DNA of 31,144 nt from a virus, in IMG/VR virus record IMGVR_UViG_3300047557_000342, positions 1-31,144 of that record. One strand, given 5' to 3'. The number at the start of each line of letters is the position of its first letter. Position 1 is the stretch's first letter. Shown here one piece after another: positions 27,252 through 31,144 of the stretch. A program made the translations under genes and the position numbers. Under the pieces are notes generated by a model. The model was not told the origin of the DNA, made no database searches, and was given only the letters and a program-made list of their open reading frames with translations.

Positions 27252-29410
27252 TGGCTAAAGACCCTACAGGCATTAAAGGCGCCGGTTACGTCGCCAACAC
27301 GCCAGAATCCCGTCGCGGGAAGAGCAATGCGGACATCCTAGCGCAAGCGCGTACCCGGATGCAGTTGTCGCTGACCGCGTACAGCGAGTCACGCGACAGC
27401 GAACTGGACGACCTGCGCTTTATGGCAGGTTCGCCGGATAACCGCTGGCAGTGGCCGCAGGAAGTGCTGGCTACCCGTGGTGCCGTGCAGGGTCAGACGA
27501 TCAATGCGCGTCCCTGCTTAACCATCAACAAACTGCCCCAGCACGTTCGGCAGGTCACTAACGACCAGCGCCAGAACCGCCCCTCGGGCAAAGTTATTCC
27601 GGTTGATGATCAGGCCGACGTTGAAGTCGCAGAAGTATTCGACGGCATCGTTCGGCATATCGAGTACATTTCGGACGCCGATGTCGCCTACGACACCGCC
27701 TGTGAGAACCAAGTCACGTATGGCGAAGGCTATATCCGCATCCTGACTGAATACTGCGACGACAACACGTTCGACCAAGACATTCGTATCGGACGTGTGC
27801 GAAACTCGTTCTCGGTCTATATGGACCCTCACATTCAAGACCCCTGCGGGTCGGATGCTGAGTGGTGTTTCATTACTGAGGACATGCCGCGTGAGGAGTT
27901 TGAGCGTCATTTTCCTGACGCCGAGCCAATCTCGTCGATCCAGCAGCGTGGTGTTGGTGACGAGAATCTGGCGCAGTGGATTACGGATGACTCCGTTCGG
28001 GTCGCGGAATACTTCTACGCTTACTACGAAAAAGCGAAGTTAAACCTTTATCCGGGAAACCAAACGGCGTTTGCCGGGTCACCCGAAGCCAAGCAGTTGG
28101 AAATGATGGGCTTGCAGGCTGTTCGCAGCCGCGAAGTGGACATTCGCCGCATCAAGTGGATTAAGACCAACGGCTACGAGATTCTGGAAGAGCAAGAGTG
28201 GCCGGGTAAGTGGATTCCGGTCGTCCGCGTTGTCGGTAACGAATACGAAGTTGAAGGCCGTATCTATATCAGCGGCCTCGTGCGTAACGCTAAAGACGCG
28301 CAGCGCATGTACAACTACTGGGTATCCCAAGAAGCGGAAATGCTCGCCTTGGCCCCCAAAGCGCCGTTTATCGGCTATGGCGGGCAGTTTGAGGGATACG
28401 AGCATCAGTGGAAGACCGCCAATACCCAGAACTGGCCGTATTTGGAGGTCAATCCTGACGTTACGGACGGCGCTGGCAACATGCTGCCGCTGCCCCAACG
28501 TGCCGCCCCACCCCTTGCACAAACAGGGCTTATTCAGGCTAAGATGGGCGCGTCGGACGACATCAAGTCTACGACGGGCTACTATGACTCTAGCCTTGGC
28601 GCCACGTCTAACGAGCGTTCGGGTCGGGCCATATTGGCGCGTGAACGTCAGGGCGATACGGGGTCATATCATTACGTAGATAACCTTGCCCGCGCTATCC
28701 GCTACGTCACGCGTCAACTCGTTGACTTGATTCCGAAGATTTACGATACCCAGCGTATCGCTCGCATCATCGGCATCGACGGCGAAACCTCGACGGTGCG
28801 TATCGACCCGATGCAGCAAGAGCCTGTCCGCAAGTTGATGGATCAGGCTGGCGTTGTCATTGAGAAAATTTACAACCCGTCCGTGGGTAAGTACGACGTA
28901 GCCGTCACGACCGGCCCGTCCTACATGACCAAGCGCCAAGAGGCGATGGACGCGATGTCGCAAATCCTGCAAGCCAACCCGAACCTTTGGGGCGTGGCAG
29001 GCGACCTGTTCGTCAAAAACATGGATTGGCCGGGAGCGCAGGAAATTGCCAAGCGCCTTGCCAAGACAATTGATCCCAAGTTGCTTTCCGATCCTGACGA
29101 AGACCCAGCGTTGCAGGCTGCTAACCAGCAGATTGAAGCGATGGGCGCTGAGATGGATCAAATGTTCCAGATGCTCCAGAACGTCTCGCGTTCGATGGAA
29201 GCCACTGAACTGCGGATCAAGGAGTACGAGGCGCAGGTCAAGGCGTATGACGCTGAAACCAAGCGTATCAGCGCTGTCCAGTCCGGCTTGAACGAAGAGC
29301 AGATTCAAGACATCGTGATGGGCACAATTTCGGGTATGATGTCAACAGGTGATTTAATGCCCCCGGAAGCGCCTCGTGAGGCTCCGATGATGGGCGAGGG
29401 TATGGCATGA
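27251..29410 (+). CDS. P22 gp1-like portal protein
   Basis: 719 residues, against 725 for P22 gp1. Portals form the dodecameric ring at the capsid vertex through which DNA passes. Family features: early helical DLRFMAGSPDNRWQWPQEV, then RPCLTINKLPQHVRQVTNDQ with RQNRPSGKVIPVD (quoted in part), the central SFSVYMDPHIQDPCGSDAEW segment and a long helical C-terminus (about residues 600-690) corresponding to the P22 barrel. The order TerL then portal is as in P22. The end overlaps the next gene by four bases. Confidence 0.93.
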   Translation: MAKDPTGIKGAGYVANTPESRRGKSNADILAQARTRMQLSLTAYSESRDSELDDLRFMAGSPDNRWQWPQEVLATRGAVQGQTINARPCLTINKLPQHVRQVTNDQRQNRPSGKVIPVDDQADVEVAEVFDGIVRHIEYISDADVAYDTACENQVTYGEGYIRILTEYCDDNTFDQDIRIGRVRNSFSVYMDPHIQDPCGSDAEWCFITEDMPREEFERHFPDAEPISSIQQRGVGDENLAQWITDDSVRVAEYFYAYYEKAKLNLYPGNQTAFAGSPEAKQLEMMGLQAVRSREVDIRRIKWIKTNGYEILEEQEWPGKWIPVVRVVGNEYEVEGRIYISGLVRNAKDAQRMYNYWVSQEAEMLALAPKAPFIGYGGQFEGYEHQWKTANTQNWPYLEVNPDVTDGAGNMLPLPQRAAPPLAQTGLIQAKMGASDDIKSTTGYYDSSLGATSNERSGRAILARERQGDTGSYHYVDNLARAIRYVTRQLVDLIPKIYDTQRIARIIGIDGETSTVRIDPMQQEPVRKLMDQAGVVIEKIYNPSVGKYDVAVTTGPSYMTKRQEAMDAMSQILQANPNLWGVAGDLFVKNMDWPGAQEIAKRLAKTIDPKLLSDPDEDPALQAANQQIEAMGAEMDQMFQMLQNVSRSMEATELRIKEYEAQVKAYDAETKRISAVQSGLNEEQIQDIVMGTISGMMSTGDLMPPEAPREAPMMGEGMA

Positions 29411-29769
29411 AACCGGCTGACTTCGTAGGTTTGTTGTTCCTAGCGCGGGATGTAACCCATTCCGTGCATTTGAACACCCGTTCGTATGCCAAACACAAGG
29501 CGCTCGGTAAGTTTTACGAGAGCGTTGTGGGGCTGGCAGACGACTTCGCGGAGGCTTATCAGGGCCGTCACGGCCTGATTGGCCCTATCTCGCTTCAGTC
29601 GGCGAAAAAGACTAGCAACGTCATTGAGTTCTTGCAGGACCAGTTAGCCGAGATTGAGGCTAACCGTTACAAGTTCTGCGACAAGGAAGAGACGGCGATT
29701 CAGAACATTATTGACGAGATCGTCGCGCTGTATCTGTCCACTTTGTACAAACTCCGCTTCTTGGCTTGA
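29407..29769 (+). CDS. Ferritin-like helical protein, DUF5856-like
   Basis: 120 residues: LLFLARDVTHSVHLNTRSYA, then KHKALGKFYESVVGLADDFAE and a helix with DQLAEIEANRYKFCDKEETA. The helix pattern with His and Glu residues is like the DUF5856 family found in phages next to structural genes, with a ferritin/DPS-like bundle. Metal binding is possible (H20, H23 and E residues) but unproven. ATGA overlap with portal suggests coupled translation. Confidence 0.75.
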   Translation: MKPADFVGLLFLARDVTHSVHLNTRSYAKHKALGKFYESVVGLADDFAEAYQGRHGLIGPISLQSAKKTSNVIEFLQDQLAEIEANRYKFCDKEETAIQNIIDEIVALYLSTLYKLRFLA

Positions 29770-29778
29770 GGTAACGAC

Positions 29779-30081
29779 ATGGAACTTCTTAATCCCCTTG
29801 CTGACGGTCTGTTCCCAGCCAAGACCGCTTCCTTTACGGGCACGGCTGGCTCAACCGGCACATGGCCCGCAGGTCCGCAGGGCGTTGTGGTGTGGTGTAC
29901 GCAAGATGCCTACGTCCTTGTGGGCGAAGGCGTGACCGCTACGACCGGCAGCACCCCGATCCCGGCTAACACCCCTGTCCCGTTTATCGTTCCGCAAGGC
30001 ACGGGCGCACCGTGGCGTGTGAGCGCCATTCAGGTGTCCTCTGGCGGTACGGTTTACGCAAAGCCCATTAACCAAAACTAA
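29779..30081 (+). CDS. Small beta structural protein
   Basis: 100 residues: MELLNPLADGLFPAKTASFT then AGPQGVVVWCTQDAYVLVGE and GAPWRVSAIQVSSGGTVYAK. A single beta domain of the size of decoration or fibre-base proteins. GAGGTAAC stands just before the ATG. Its stop shares a base with the next ATG. Confidence 0.65.
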   Translation: MELLNPLADGLFPAKTASFTGTAGSTGTWPAGPQGVVVWCTQDAYVLVGEGVTATTGSTPIPANTPVPFIVPQGTGAPWRVSAIQVSSGGTVYAKPINQN

Positions 30082-30251
30082 TGGCTCGTTATTTCGGTGT
30101 AGCGCTAAGGAATGGCCTAGCCCTCGGGCTTGGGTCCATTATTGCCCTTGGCAAACCTAAAGCCGCTGCCCCAGCGGGCGCAAGTTACTTGTTGCTTGAA
30201 GACGACTCATTTGTGCTGCTTGAAGACAGCAGCAAAATTGAATTGGAGTAA
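30081..30251 (+). CDS. 56-residue protein with hydrophobic N-terminus and LLLED repeats
   Basis: MARYFGVALRNGLALGLGSI then IALGKPKAAAPAGASYLLLE and DDSFVLLEDSSKIELE. The first 25 residues are weakly hydrophobic and Gly-rich. The C-terminus repeats the LLLEDxSF unit found in the gp10-like protein. It begins within the preceding TAA (TAATG). It may be a connector peptide of the second fibre locus. Confidence 0.62.
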   Translation: MARYFGVALRNGLALGLGSIIALGKPKAAAPAGASYLLLEDDSFVLLEDSSKIELE

Positions 30252-30254
30252 GTC

Positions 30255-30971
30255 ATGGCCGACACTAAGATTAGTGCATTAAGTTCCGGCGCACCGGCCC
30301 AAGCAGGCGACGAGTATGTCATTGCCCGCTCCGGCGCTAACTACAAACTGACCGGAACGAACCTTCTCGGGCTAGTCACTAGCACCGCTAACACCTTTAC
30401 CGCTGCCCAGACGTTTCGCGCTGCCAGTGCGGTGCGCTCCGAGGCTGCTTCTACGCAGGACGCGGTGGTGTTGGCTGGTCGCGCTGGCGGTACAAACTCG
30501 TATGCCGTTACGCTGACCCCGACGACGCTTTCTGCCAGCCGCACGATGACGCTGCCGGACGCCAACACAACGGTGCCGGTATTTAGCCAAGTCATTACGT
30601 TTACCGGCCCGTCTGCTGCGCGTACCGTGACGCTGCCGGACGAGAACTTCAGCGTCGGTTTTCGCAACATCCCGCAGTCCGGATCGGCTAAGACGACTTC
30701 CTATTCGCTGGCTACCGGCGATGTCGGTAAGTTCATCGAGGTGGGCGCTTCTGGCTCTATCACGATTCCCGATGCGACGTTTGCGGCTGGCGATGTGGTG
30801 TCTATCTTTAACAACACCTCGGGCGCTATCACGATTACTTGCACGATTACGACGGCGTATATCGCGGGTACGGATGCAGACAAGGCGAGCGTGTCATTGG
30901 CTACAAGAGGCGTGGCGACAATACTGTTCTTATCAGGTACGGTTTGCGTTATTAACGGCAACGTGAGTTAA
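30255..30971 (+). CDS. Second tail fibre protein
   Basis: 238 residues. The opening ADTKISALSSGAPAQAGDEY is a common start of fibre or fibre-connector proteins. The middle has a Thr-rich stalk with repeated TLPDANTTV and TLPDENFSV units (about residues 99-134). The C-terminus (134-238) is homologous by eye to the C-terminus of the fibre at 5287-6087: both carry GFRNIPQ/GYRDAPQ, a GK strand, a TIP strand, and a final TR-LA-G-AT-block. It starts 3 nt after the preceding stop. Confidence 0.78.
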   Translation: MADTKISALSSGAPAQAGDEYVIARSGANYKLTGTNLLGLVTSTANTFTAAQTFRAASAVRSEAASTQDAVVLAGRAGGTNSYAVTLTPTTLSASRTMTLPDANTTVPVFSQVITFTGPSAARTVTLPDENFSVGFRNIPQSGSAKTTSYSLATGDVGKFIEVGASGSITIPDATFAAGDVVSIFNNTSGAITITCTITTAYIAGTDADKASVSLATRGVATILFLSGTVCVINGNVS

Positions 30972-30974
30972 GCC

Positions 30975-31144
30975 ATGAGCGGCATTATGAGTTTGCTGCT
31001 CGCTGCCAAAGTTGCGGGCGGCGGAGCGTTTACCGAGTACAAGATTTTCACCGCATCGGGTAACTGGACTGCCCCGACCGGCGTGACGCAAGTTGAATAC
31101 CTTGTCGTCGCGGGTGGTGGTGGGGGTGGTGGGCGATTTGTTGG
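30975..31144 (+). CDS. Glycine-rich fibre-tip protein (3' truncated by window edge)
   Basis: 56 residues are visible and the frame is open at the right edge. MSGIMSLLLAAKVAGGGAFT then FTASGNWTAPTGVTQVEYLV and a VVAGGGGGGG run. The FTASGNWTAPTGVTQVEYLVV opening (quoted in parts) is typical of phage glycine-rich domains. It parallels the gene at 6087-6740, giving a second fibre plus Gly-rich pair. Confidence 0.75.
   Translation, partial: MSGIMSLLLAAKVAGGGAFTEYKIFTASGNWTAPTGVTQVEYLVVAGGGGGGGRFV

Overview
The window is most of the genome of a tailed bacteriophage whose head, neck and injection genes follow the P22 plan (short-tailed, podovirus-like). It is cut at an arbitrary point. It opens inside the P22-type coat protein gene and closes inside a glycine-rich fibre protein gene that lies downstream of terminase and portal. 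Scaffold and the coat N-terminus are not seen and probably lie in the unsequenced gap, so the order fits a circularly permuted genome. A nested Rz/Rz1 spanin pair points to a Gram-negative host with an outer membrane. I cannot name the host further. No integrase, tRNA, DNA polymerase, CRISPR array or transposon was found.

Layout, left to right. 1-7083 (+): coat, two small beta-rich structural proteins, a small acidic protein, the gp4-like and gp10-like neck proteins, a possible tail-needle analogue, a tail fibre, a glycine-rich adhesin-like protein and a small structural protein. 7080-7952 (+): an unusual cupin plus SET-domain protein. 7940-11702 (+): three consecutive candidate DNA-ejection proteins, as in P22. 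11705-12987 (+): lysis cassette (holin-like protein, one-TM partner, Rz with Rz1 embedded, M15 peptidase endolysin), followed by an HExxH protein and an HTH-metallophosphoesterase. 14266-15329 (-): a short leftward operon headed by a Cro-like HTH gene, including a PD-(D/E)XK nuclease. 15336-15381: a compact divergent promoter/operator switch. 15414-20165 (+): early rightward operon with an ERF annealing protein, small helical proteins, a YqaJ-type exonuclease, a small SSB-like protein and a superfamily-3-like helicase. 20151-22917 (-): a tightly packed leftward operon of about fourteen small, mostly acidic proteins, many joined by 4-base ATGA overlaps. 22990-23800: the only long non-coding stretch, carrying seven GTTAGGC iteron-like repeats, an AT-rich block and a 14-bp palindrome; it is the best candidate for the replication origin. 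23807-31144 (+): small Cys-rich protein, TerS, an HNH/AP2 nuclease, TerL, four tiny basic proteins, P22-type portal, a DUF5856-like protein and a second fibre plus glycine-rich protein module.

How the parts work together: the Cro-like regulator and its operator appear to balance the two early arms. ERF, the exonuclease, the SSB-like protein and the helicase form a recombination-replication set acting with the iteron region. TerS/TerL package DNA through the portal into the coat shell, which gp4/gp10-like proteins close. Fibres and glycine-rich proteins recognise the host and the ejection proteins deliver DNA. Three kinds of translation start recur: a -10-like box exactly 6 nt before ATG with no Shine-Dalgarno (leaderless-like), a GGAG-ACTAAC-N-ATG leader, and a CCGCATGA gene junction.
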